DNA of 6,122 nt. It comes from Clostridia bacterium (GTDB lineage Bacteria > Bacillota > Clostridia > Christensenellales > Aristaeellaceae). The stretch is taken from contig JAFSZW010000290.1 of NCBI GenBank assembly GCA_017458865.1, forward strand, positions 1-6,122. The letters run 5' to 3'. The first letter of the stretch is position 1, and the number at the start of each line of letters is the position of its first letter. Positions 1 through 5,870 of this stretch are shown here, piece after piece. Both the position numbers and the translations under genes were made by a program. The notes under the pieces were generated by a model. The model was given only the letters and a program-made list of their open reading frames with translations. It did no database searches and had not been told where the DNA came from.

Positions 1-678
1 CTTGATGATGTAGTCGACGATGGGATCCGGTGTTGAGGTAATGATCTGGAAGCACTTCCGGGTTCTGAAACTGTCCATGACAACATCAACCAGAGCCGAC
101 TTCATCAGGAGTCCCAGGATGGAATACAGGCCTGTCTTGGGGCCAAAGAAAACCAGTGCAGCAAGGGTAATGGCGATATCAGCAACCATCAGGGCGGAGC
201 CGATATTCATGCTGCTGTATTTTTTGACGATCATCGCAATGATATCCGTACCACCGCTTGATGCATCCAGATTGAACAGAATCGCAGATCCCACTGCGGG
301 CAGCAGCACCGCAAAGCACAACTCAAGCATTGGCTGATCCGTCAGCGGCTGAGATAATGGCCAGATGCGCTCCATCCCGGCCGTCGCGAGCGAAAGGAGC
401 ATGGAACAGTAAACCGTACTGAACGCAAAACTGCGTCCCAGGAAGAAAAAGCCGACCACAAGCAACAGTGTATTGATGATCAGCATGAACATGCTCGGTG
501 AAAGAACCGTCTCCGGGAAAAGGCGGCCAAGGATGATCGACATGCCGCTTACGCCGCCGGTTGAGAAATTATTGGGAAACTTAAAGAAATAGACGCCAAC
601 CGCCATAATAAGAATGCCGACTGTCATCATAATGTAACGTTCATATACCGTCAGTGTTCTGTGACCTTTTATGCGCAT
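1..678 (-). CDS. YitT-family multi-pass membrane protein, 3' end missing
   Basis: The frame is open from an ATG at 678 to the left edge, giving 226 residues with no stop, so the C-terminus lies outside the window. It is a very hydrophobic protein with about five or six membrane segments, roughly at residues 14-33, 40-54, 61-80, 84-101, 117-136 and 159-178. Family hallmarks are the FPNNFSTGGVSG stretch near residues 34-45 and LDASSGGTDIIA at 137-148, typical of the YitT/DUF161 integral membrane family. The last visible residues (CFQIITSTPDPIVDYII) look like the start of the cytoplasmic DUF2179 domain that normally follows. A GAGG Shine-Dalgarno about 8 bases before the ATG and a near-consensus promoter upstream support this start. 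YitT proteins lack a firmly established substrate, so no transport function is assigned. The family call is confident; the function is unknown. Confidence 0.9.
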   Translation of the reverse strand, partial: MRIKGHRTLTVYERYIMMTVGILIMAVGVYFFKFPNNFSTGGVSGMSIILGRLFPETVLSPSMFMLIINTLLLVVGFFFLGRSFAFSTVYCSMLLSLATAGMERIWPLSQPLTDQPMLELCFAVLLPAVGSAILFNLDASSGGTDIIAMIVKKYSSMNIGSALMVADIAITLAALVFFGPKTGLYSILGLLMKSALVDVVMDSFRTRKCFQIITSTPDPIVDYIIK

Positions 679-712
679 AATCTGCCTCGAATCGATAAAA
701 TTGCCATCGGGT

Positions 713-741
713 ATTATAATCACCGGGCATGAGGTTGTCGA
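713..741 (-). promoter_or_regulatory. Sigma-A-type promoter for the YitT-family gene
   Basis: Read on the minus strand, a -35 box TCGACA (736-741, five of six matches to TTGACA) is followed after exactly 17 bases by a perfect TATAAT -10 box (713-718). Transcription would start near 706, leaving a leader of about 28 bases before the ATG at 678. It faces away from the AIM24 promoter in the same intergenic region. Confidence 0.75.
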
Positions 742-826
742 GAGTTTTTTTGACCTGCCGCCGTCAGACAGCCGGGAAATTGATCTGTAATGCGCCTCAG
801 GCATCCAGAAAAGCACAGAAAAACGG

Positions 827-855
827 TTGAGAATTATCACAGAAAGCAGTAGAAT
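827..855 (+). promoter_or_regulatory. Sigma-A-type promoter for the AIM24-family gene
   Basis: TTGAGA (827-832, five of six matches to TTGACA) and TAGAAT (850-855, five of six matches to TATAAT) are separated by 17 bases. Transcription would start near 862, giving an untranslated leader of about 130 bases before the ATG at 992. That leader is long for a simple gene, but no riboswitch or attenuator is recognisable in it. Confidence 0.65.
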
Positions 856-974
856 ACAGGTCAGCAGAGACTTGAGGCAGCAGGAAAACCAGTTGGGCAG
901 GGATTCATGTGAGTCCTCGCGCTTCCGATTTTAGCCGTCTGCCGCTCACAGCGATTTGCAATATTCACATTTCT

Positions 975-981
975 GGAGGAG
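975..981 (+). promoter_or_regulatory. Ribosome binding site fixing the AIM24 start at 992
   Basis: GGAGGAG lies 10 bases before the ATG at 992. The same frame is open further upstream to a TTG at 956, but that codon has no Shine-Dalgarno. The site therefore argues for the ATG at 992 and removes 12 spurious N-terminal residues. Confidence 0.8.
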
Positions 982-991
982 AATTCATTCT

Positions 992-1687
992 ATGCAGTAC
1001 GAAATTCAGGGAGATCAGTTGCCAGTTGTCACCTGCTATCTTGAGCAGGATGAGTCCATGATCACAGAGTCCGGCGGCATGAGCTGGATGAGTCCCAACA
1101 TGGAGATGGAAACGACCAGCGGCGGCGGAATCGGCAAAATGTTTGGCCGCATGTTTTCAGGTGAGCATGCGTTCCAGAACATCTACACAGCAAGAGGTGG
1201 CAGCGGCACGATTGCGTTCGCATCCAGCTTTCCAGGCTCCATCCGTCCTGTAGAAATCAGCCCCGGACATGGCGTAATCATCCAGAAGTCTGCCTTCCTT
1301 GCCTCTGAGCGCGGCATTGACCTGTCCGTATATCTGCAGAAGAAATTCTCTACCGGCTTTTTCTCCGGTGAAGGCTTTATCATGCAGAAGCTGAGCGGAA
1401 GCGGAACTGCTTTCCTCGAAATAGACGGTTCAGCAATGGAATACTCCCTGAGCGCCGGCGAACAGATTCTCGTCTCCGCCGGACATGTAGCCATGATAGA
1501 CGATACCTGCACCATGGACATCGAGGATGTGAAGGGATTCAAGAACAGACTGTTCGGCGGCGAAGGATTCTTCTACACCAAAATCACGGGACCCGGCAAT
1601 ATCATCCTACAGACCATCCCGATCTCCAAGCTCGCCAGGACGATTGTCCCGTACCTCCCGATCTCAACCGGCAGCAGCGACAAATAA
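992..1687 (+). CDS. AIM24 / TIGR00266 family protein
   Basis: This encodes 231 residues, close to the usual length of the bacterial TIGR00266 (DUF124, AIM24) family. The sequence is all-beta and glycine-rich, with the family's successive beta-layers: a SGGMSWM segment near residues 27-33, the GGGIGKMFGRMFSGE loop at 44-58, YTARGGSGTIAFAS at 65-78, and a later half with GEGFIMQKLSGSGTAFLEIDG (126-146) and GGEGFFYTKITGPG (189-202). There is no signal peptide or membrane segment, so it is probably cytoplasmic. AIM24 in yeast is a mitochondrial inner-membrane protein, but the role of the bacterial members is not established. It is a single-gene unit, with its own promoter at 827-855 and a strong terminator directly after the stop. 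Its start is set by the GGAGGAG at 975-981. The family call is firm; the function is unknown. Confidence 0.9.
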   Translation: MQYEIQGDQLPVVTCYLEQDESMITESGGMSWMSPNMEMETTSGGGIGKMFGRMFSGEHAFQNIYTARGGSGTIAFASSFPGSIRPVEISPGHGVIIQKSAFLASERGIDLSVYLQKKFSTGFFSGEGFIMQKLSGSGTAFLEIDGSAMEYSLSAGEQILVSAGHVAMIDDTCTMDIEDVKGFKNRLFGGEGFFYTKITGPGNIILQTIPISKLARTIVPYLPISTGSSDK

Positions 1688-1703
1688 GGCGCAGATGCCA
1701 TGC

Positions 1704-1735
1704 AGCAGAGGACAGTGTCCTCTGCTTTATTTTTT
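1704..1735 (+). terminator. Rho-independent terminator of the AIM24-family gene
   Basis: A perfect 10-base-pair stem (AGCAGAGGAC at 1704-1713 with GTCCTCTGCT at 1717-1726, three-base AGT loop) is followed by a T-rich run, TTATTTTTT, ending at 1735. It begins 16 bases after the AIM24 stop. The T-run overlaps the TAA stop codon (1727-1729) of the convergent nuclease-like gene. Read on the minus strand the hairpin has no T-run behind it, so as a classical terminator it works only for the plus strand. Confidence 0.9.
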
Positions 1736-2359
1736 CCGTCTTGATTTCCGGCCCCTGCTCTTCCTCCGCCCCGATCCGTGTTCAAGGCGGTATTCAAGGA
1801 TGGTCTCCTCTATTGTCGTATAGTCCCGTTCAAAAAGAATCTCACTAACCTGCCGGCTCAGTGTCTCCGGCGGGATGCACTCAAGAATTTTGTCAACGAC
1901 GAATGCCTTGCTCTTCTCCCTGTATCTGGGCATGCCGTTCATCTCCTGCAGCATGACAAGTTCCGGCCGCCAGAGGATGCTCATCCTGAGTACCGGGTCT
2001 ACCTTCGGGTTCGGCTTTGGTGCCCTGGCCATGTAAAAGTCCGGCCCGTCAGTCGTCTCCTCCACAGTGATGATCCCCCACCATGCCGGGACATGCTCCT
2101 CAATGTGCATGACATGGGAGACCCCGATGACGACGGTGTTGGCATCATAATAGCGATCATACCATTTCACCTGCCCGGCAAGCCGCGCATACGTGTCTGC
2201 ATCGCTCTTTATCTCTATTCCGTGCAGCGCCGTTTCCGTGACCATCACGACATCCGCTCTGGCTCGACCCGTACGCTTCTCCTCAAGAATACGGATCTTT
2301 CCAAATTTTGTTTCCAGGAAGTCAAACAATGGTTCCCGAATGTCCCTGTCATACAGCAT
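1727..2359 (-). CDS. sce7726-family protein, PD-(D/E)XK nuclease-like
   Basis: This 210-residue protein matches the pattern of the sce7726 family. It opens with DRDIREPLFDFL (4-15), then Glu26/27, RADVV with Asp36 (34-38), the strongly conserved GIEIKSDADTYARL (47-60) and QVKWYDRYYD (63-72), then VVIGVSH (76-82) and PAWWGI (91-96). Asp36, Glu49 and Lys51, with a helix carrying Gln63 behind them, fit a PD-(D/E)XK nuclease core, all key residues being present. Nuclease activity is an inference from the fold pattern. The last 16 residues are almost entirely Arg, Lys, Ser and Gly, a basic tail that could bind nucleic acid. The start at 2359 has an AAGGAG site six bases upstream. It lies 83 bases downstream of dnaK on the same strand, with a probable terminator between and no clear promoter of its own, and it is convergent with the AIM24-family gene, leaving a 39-base gap. 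Confidence 0.8.
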   Translation of the reverse strand: MLYDRDIREPLFDFLETKFGKIRILEEKRTGRARADVVMVTETALHGIEIKSDADTYARLAGQVKWYDRYYDANTVVIGVSHVMHIEEHVPAWWGIITVEETTDGPDFYMARAPKPNPKVDPVLRMSILWRPELVMLQEMNGMPRYREKSKAFVVDKILECIPPETLSRQVSEILFERDYTTIEETILEYRLEHGSGRRKSRGRKSRRKK

Positions 2360-2395
2360 TTTCTGCTCCTTATTCTACAGTGCATCGTCCCTTGT

Positions 2396-2436
2396 AAATT
2401 CAAAGAAGAATCCGTCCAGCAATGCCGGACGGATTC
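2396..2436 (-). terminator. Probable rho-independent terminator after dnaK
   Basis: Read on the minus strand, a perfect 10-base-pair stem (GAATCCGTCC pairing with GGACGGATTC, arms at 2427-2436 and 2408-2417) encloses a nine-base loop and is followed by the T-rich tract TTCTTTGAATTT. The hairpin starts six bases past the dnaK stop codon. The tract is interrupted, so termination may be partial and some transcripts could continue into the sce7726-family gene. Confidence 0.7.
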
Positions 2437-2442
2437 AGTCGT

Positions 2443-4215
2443 TTACGGTTCAGGATGCAGTGCTGAGGCTGCCGACTTAAGCTGCTCGGAAAGTCGGGCA
2501 AGCTCATCTGCCTCAGTTTTGGTGATACTGTCCGGCTTGGTCTTTCCAAGCGCCTTGCGAAGGTGGCTGACCTGTTCCTTGATCTGCTTTTTTGTTTCCT
2601 TGTCGCAGGTCTTGTCCTTTGATAGCGCCTGCTCGGTCTCAAAGACCAGGCTTTCCGCCTCATTCCTGGTTTCAAGTGCTTCCTTGCGCTCCCTGTCCCA
2701 GGCCTCGTATTGCCGGGCATCTTCCATGGCTCTGCGGATCTCATCCTCGCTCATATTGGTTGTCGAGGAGATGGTAATCGCCTGCTGATTCCCTGTTCCA
2801 AGATCCTTTGCCGTCACTTTGACGATGCCGTTCGCATCTATTTCAAAGGTGACCTCAATCTGCGGTACACCCGCCATTGCACGGCGGATACCGGACAACC
2901 TGAAATTGCCCAAAAGCTTGTTGTCCCGCGCGAAATGACGTTCACCCTGCAGCACCTTAATATCCACCGAGGTCTGGAAAGGCGCCGCCGTCGTAAAGAT
3001 CTGTGAGTGACGGGTCGGAATCGTCGTGTTGCGGTCAATGATCTTGGTTGAAATGCCGCCAACCGTCTCAATGGACAGAGAAAGCGGCGTCACATCCATG
3101 AGAATCACATTCTGCGCTGCCGAGGAGACAACCATTCCGTTGCCGGAACCGGCAGACAGCTTCTCACCCTGCAGTGCAGCCCCCATTGCAACACATTCAT
3201 CCGGATTCAGCGTCTTCGCCGGAATCTTCCCGGTCAGCCGCTTAACCATCTCCTGGACAGCCGGAATCCGGGTGCTTCCGCCTACCAGCAGCACCTGGGA
3301 AAGCGCGCTCATCTGCAGCGCGGCATCCGTCATGACCTGGTTCACAGGCCCGCATGTCCGTTCCACCAGATCATGCGTCAGTTCATCAAAAATAGCCCTG
3401 GTGATGGACATCTCAAGATGGTGTGTCCCGTTTTTGTCTTGCATCAGGAACGGGAGAACGATATCCGTCTTCAGCTGAGTGGACAGCTCACGCTTTGCCT
3501 TCTCAGCAGCCTCGCGGACACGAAGCAGTGCTGCGGTATCCCGGCGCAGGTCCACCTTTTCGTTCTTTTTATATTCCGAAATCACATAATCCACAATGCG
3601 CTCATCGAAATCGTCGCCGCCCAGATGGTTGTCACCGCTGGTTGCCAGCACTTCGATAACCCCGTCGCCGATCTCAATCAGACTGACATCGAAAGTTCCG
3701 CCGCCAAGGTCATACACCAGAATCTTCTGTGCCTGACCATGGTCAAGGCCATAGGCAAACGCAGCAGCCGTCGGCTCATTGATGATTCTCAACACCTCAA
3801 GGCCTGCAATCCTGCCGGCATCCTTTGTCGCCTGCCGCTGCGCATCGGTAAAGTAGGCCGGTACCGTAATCACAGCCCTGTCGACTTTCTCACCCAGATA
3901 GCTCTCCGCATCACGGCGCAGTTTCTGGAGAATCATGGCTGATATTTCCTGCGGCGTGTACGACTTCCCGTCAATTCTGATCCGTCTGTCCGAGCCCATG
4001 TCCCGCTTGATCGACAGGATCGTCCGGTCCGAATTGACCGCCTGCTGACGCTTTGCCGCCTCGCCGACAATCCGCTCACCGTCTTTAGCAAACCCCACCA
4101 CAGATGGCGTTGTCCGTCCTCCCTCCGAATTGGGGATAATCATTGGCTCTCCATTTTCCATAACTGCGACACAGCTGTTTGTTGTGCCCAGATCTATGCC
4201 GATTACCTTACTCAT
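2443..4215 (-). CDS. dnaK: DnaK (Hsp70) chaperone, short C-terminus
   Basis: An Hsp70 chaperone of 590 residues that binds exposed hydrophobic stretches of cytoplasmic proteins in an ATP-driven cycle. The ATPase domain (about 1-365) has IGIDLGTTNSCVAV at 5-18, SIKR with the catalytic-type Lys70, the NEPTAAAFAYGL block at 146-157, DLGGGTFDVS at 169-178 and VGGSTRIP at 311-318. It lacks the extra segment found in proteobacterial DnaK, as in Gram-positive forms. The linker and peptide-binding beta domain (about 370-485) include DVTPLSLSIET, where Ser381 replaces the usual Gly, and LQGER at 422-426. The helical lid follows, and the protein ends at ALHPEP without the usual disordered acidic tail, making it 20 or more residues shorter than typical DnaK. 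GGAGG lies six bases before the ATG. No hrcA, grpE or dnaJ flanks it; rmuC is 228 bases upstream. It could be the sole DnaK outside the standard operon or a second paralogue. Confidence 0.93.
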   Translation of the reverse strand: MSKVIGIDLGTTNSCVAVMENGEPMIIPNSEGGRTTPSVVGFAKDGERIVGEAAKRQQAVNSDRTILSIKRDMGSDRRIRIDGKSYTPQEISAMILQKLRRDAESYLGEKVDRAVITVPAYFTDAQRQATKDAGRIAGLEVLRIINEPTAAAFAYGLDHGQAQKILVYDLGGGTFDVSLIEIGDGVIEVLATSGDNHLGGDDFDERIVDYVISEYKKNEKVDLRRDTAALLRVREAAEKAKRELSTQLKTDIVLPFLMQDKNGTHHLEMSITRAIFDELTHDLVERTCGPVNQVMTDAALQMSALSQVLLVGGSTRIPAVQEMVKRLTGKIPAKTLNPDECVAMGAALQGEKLSAGSGNGMVVSSAAQNVILMDVTPLSLSIETVGGISTKIIDRNTTIPTRHSQIFTTAAPFQTSVDIKVLQGERHFARDNKLLGNFRLSGIRRAMAGVPQIEVTFEIDANGIVKVTAKDLGTGNQQAITISSTTNMSEDEIRRAMEDARQYEAWDRERKEALETRNEAESLVFETEQALSKDKTCDKETKKQIKEQVSHLRKALGKTKPDSITKTEADELARLSEQLKSAASALHPEP

Positions 4216-4317
4216 TGATTTCCTCCGTATTCCCGTACCTGCGGCACACGGTCATCCGGCACTGTATGGAAAGACGCATTCATTGAAACGCTGTCCTTCC
4301 CCCTGCCGACAGAATGC

Positions 4318-4335
4318 CCGCATCCCGTGATGCGG
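4318..4335 (-). other. Hairpin in the dnaK leader
   Basis: A perfect seven-base-pair stem (CCGCATC with GATGCGG) around a four-base loop lies about 100 bases before the dnaK start. On the minus strand it reads CCGCATC-ACGG-GATGCGG. No T-run follows it, so it is not a classical terminator. It sits inside the roughly 165-base leader predicted from the TATAAT at 4388-4393. A regulatory role is only a possibility. Confidence 0.4.
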
Positions 4336-4387
4336 CCGTCCTGTCTGCCATATGCCTCAAGCAGTTCACTGCATTGATTACGTACTG

Positions 4388-4393
4388 ATTATA
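4388..4393 (-). promoter_or_regulatory. Possible -10 element of a dnaK promoter
   Basis: A perfect TATAAT on the minus strand lies in the 228-base gap between rmuC and dnaK. There is no good -35 box at the normal spacing and no TG extension. The place where the -35 would be (4411-4416) is instead occupied by inverted repeats. If used, transcription would start near 4381, with a leader of about 165 bases, and would probably need an activator or be controlled at the repeats. No clear terminator follows rmuC, so read-through is an alternative source of dnaK transcripts. Confidence 0.35.
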
Positions 4394-4404
4394 CCGCCGA
4401 AATG

Positions 4405-4423
4405 TGTCAGAACTGTGACAGTT
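4405..4423. repeat. Overlapping inverted repeats, operator-like, upstream of dnaK
   Basis: Two palindromes overlap here: TGTCA-N6-TGACA (4405-4420) and AACTGT-G-ACAGTT (4411-4423). They lie at the -35 position of the candidate dnaK promoter and 21 bases past the rmuC stop. A further palindrome GCAGT-TC-ACTGC lies at 4361-4372, just downstream of the predicted start site. The arrangement is what a repressor or activator site would look like. It does not match the CIRCE element (TTAGCACTC-N9-GAGTGCTAA) of HrcA. No regulator is identified. Confidence 0.4.
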
Positions 4424-4443
4424 TCCGGAATATTTGTTGCCGG

Positions 4444-5763
4444 TCAGTCCCAGGCATCTTCCTCATCCTCGTCAACATAAGCAGATGCACCACTGAGCTG
4501 CCGCCTCTCGCCCGACGGGAGTTCACCGACATCCGACAGACGCCTGGCAATGGCTTCTCCCTGGCGCTGCGCCCTGTCGATTTCCTGGCTGGCCTGATGA
4601 AGCCTTTTCTGCGTCCTGTCGAGTGCACCGGCATACCGCATGACGTCCGTTTTTACAGCCGCAAGCAACCGGATAATCTCATCCGTCCTCTGTTCAATCG
4701 CCAGTGAACGGAAACCGACCTGCAGGCCGGACAGAAGGGCCGCAAGCGTCGCAGGTCCTGCAAGGACAATATGGCTCTCCCGTTGAATCCGCTCCGCCAG
4801 GCCGTTCATCCTGAGCAGTTCCGCGTACAGTCCCTCGCTCTGCAGAAACAGGATGCCATAATCTGTGGTATACGGCGGTGCGATGATCTGCTCGGAAATC
4901 CGTCTCGCATGCATGCGGACAGCCGATTCAAGCAGCTCCCGGGCGCTGTCTATCTCCGCACGCACACCATGTTCCATGGCAGTGCGAAGCTCATGATACT
5001 CTCTGGTAGGCAGGCTGGCATCTATTGGGAGATAGACCGTCCTGCCGGATTCCTGACCGGGCATGACAACGGCATAATCCACCGTATACGCCTTGTCCGG
5101 ATGCACCTGGGCATGCTGCGCATACTGTTGCGGCGCCAGCATTTCGGCCAGGAGGTTCCCAAGCTGCGCCTCACCGTACAGGCCAAGCGGCGTTGTCCCG
5201 CCGAGCATCTTGTTGAACTCGTCCACCGTTCCGGCCAGGGATTCAAGCGCGCCGAGGCTCTGAGAGAACTGTTCAAGCCGCCCGCTCACCTGAGAAAAGG
5301 AATCTGAGATACGCCTGTCGACAGCCTCCCCCAGCTGCTCTTCCATGGACGTTTTGAGTGCGTTGATCTGTTCCCGGTTCTCTTCGCTGATCTGGTCGAT
5401 CCGCTCGTCCAGGCTCTTCCTGACCGATCTCAGCTGGCCGCCGATTGTATCCGACTGTGTCTGCTGCACCATCTCAATCCGGCCGATCATCGTCTGAATG
5501 GAATCATCCATGGATTCCATCATCTGATCCATCTGAACCCGGGTTTCTTCTGCCTGCTTTTGTGACGCCTCCTGCACAGCCTCTATCTGTTTGTGCATCT
5601 CCGCTTCATTGAGCTGTTCCTTCTTCTCCGCCTGCTTCGTGCGTTTATATAGGAAAACAACCAGAACCGCCATGAAAATGATCATGAGGCAGAATGCTGC
5701 CAGAATCAGCAGCAAAAGCTTGTCAGTGCCGGTATTCTGTATTCCGCTCGCCAATGTATCCAT
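4444..5763 (-). CDS. rmuC: RmuC-family DNA recombination protein, altered active-site motif
   Basis: This 439-residue protein has the RmuC layout: an N-terminal membrane anchor (about 15-38), a long coiled-coil region rich in Glu, Gln and Lys (about 41-185), then the RmuC nuclease-fold domain. Diagnostic segments are GLYGEAQLGNLLAEML (194-209), VDYAVVMPG (228-236), VYLPIDASLP (243-252), PPYTTDYGILFLQSEGLYAE (296-315), HIVLAGPATLAALL (331-344) and LQVGFRSLAIEQRT (347-360). E. coli RmuC limits recombination-linked inversions and is thought to act as a nuclease; that activity is not shown here. In most family members the PIDA motif is followed by Lys (DAK), the presumed PD-(D/E)XK lysine. Here residue 250 is Ser (codon AGC), while Glu198, Asp229 and Asp248 remain. 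The C-terminus is acidic (DEDEEDAWD). AAGGA lies nine bases before the ATG. The gene is divergent from the membrane protein at 5871 and heads a co-directional run with dnaK. Confidence 0.88.
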   Translation of the reverse strand: MDTLASGIQNTGTDKLLLLILAAFCLMIIFMAVLVVFLYKRTKQAEKKEQLNEAEMHKQIEAVQEASQKQAEETRVQMDQMMESMDDSIQTMIGRIEMVQQTQSDTIGGQLRSVRKSLDERIDQISEENREQINALKTSMEEQLGEAVDRRISDSFSQVSGRLEQFSQSLGALESLAGTVDEFNKMLGGTTPLGLYGEAQLGNLLAEMLAPQQYAQHAQVHPDKAYTVDYAVVMPGQESGRTVYLPIDASLPTREYHELRTAMEHGVRAEIDSARELLESAVRMHARRISEQIIAPPYTTDYGILFLQSEGLYAELLRMNGLAERIQRESHIVLAGPATLAALLSGLQVGFRSLAIEQRTDEIIRLLAAVKTDVMRYAGALDRTQKRLHQASQEIDRAQRQGEAIARRLSDVGELPSGERRQLSGASAYVDEDEEDAWD

Positions 5764-5781
5764 ACGTGTTCATCCTTCAAT

Positions 5782-5810
5782 GTGACAATTCAGTTAAGTT
5801 ATGTTATAAT
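5782..5810 (+). promoter_or_regulatory. Extended -10 sigma-A-type promoter for the membrane protein at 5871
   Basis: GTGACA (5782-5787, five of six matches to TTGACA) and a perfect TATAAT (5805-5810) are 17 bases apart, and the -10 carries a TG extension (5802-5803). The predicted start is near 5817. On the minus strand TATAAC (5803-5808) overlaps the same bases and could serve rmuC, but I find no matching -35 for it. Confidence 0.75.
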
Positions 5811-5823
5811 CGTCTCTAAATTC

Positions 5824-5845
5824 TGCATTCCGATGCAAATTGCAT
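5824..5845. repeat. Three alternating TGCAT/ATGCA elements in the divergent promoter region
   Basis: TGCAT (5824-5828), ATGCA (5833-5837) and TGCAT (5841-5845) alternate, forming TGCAT-TCCG-ATGCA and the 13-base palindrome ATGCAA-A-TTGCAT (5833-5845). They lie just downstream of the plus-strand start site and upstream of any rmuC promoter. They could be an operator or a small hairpin in the leader, but the elements are short and chance is possible. Confidence 0.3.
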
Positions 5846-5870
5846 GATAACGACAGACAAAGGAGCCTAT

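Larger units (their letters stand above)
679..991. other. Divergent intergenic region between YitT and AIM24 genes
   Basis: This stretch of 313 bases carries no convincing gene. It holds a minus-strand promoter at 713-741 and a plus-strand promoter at 827-855. About 85 bases lie between the two -35 boxes, in which I see no clear operator or repeat. The plus-strand leader (about 862-991) contains the Shine-Dalgarno of the AIM24 gene but no strong hairpin. A 20-codon frame at 790-852 lacks a ribosome binding site and is not counted as a gene. Confidence 0.7.

Noticed and set aside
790..852. A 20-codon open frame in the YitT-AIM24 gap
   Set aside because: It has no ribosome binding site and overlaps the AIM24 promoter.
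907..912. A start-stop pair (ATGTGA) in the AIM24 leader, possibly a minimal regulatory frame
   Set aside because: The preceding GGGCAGGG is only a weak Shine-Dalgarno and such six-base matches occur often by chance.
956..991. Extended N-terminus of the AIM24-family protein starting at a TTG
   Set aside because: No Shine-Dalgarno precedes 956, whereas GGAGGAG stands 10 bases before the ATG at 992, and the family normally starts near that residue.
2372..2402. A possible separate promoter for the sce7726-family gene (TTTACA and TAGAAT on the minus strand)
   Set aside because: The spacing is only 15 bases and the -10 would abut the ribosome binding site, putting the transcript start almost at the ATG.
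1778..2788. A 336-codon plus-strand open frame across the nuclease-like gene and the end of dnaK
   Set aside because: It is antisense to two well-supported genes, has low-complexity Ser, Leu and Arg-rich composition, no ribosome binding site and no family resemblance.
3026..3942. Plus-strand open frames opposite dnaK
   Set aside because: The opposite strand encodes a clearly conserved Hsp70 throughout; these are frame shadows with no start signals.
4427..4443. A terminator directly after rmuC
   Set aside because: Only a four-base CCGG pairing with a large loop is present and no T-run follows.
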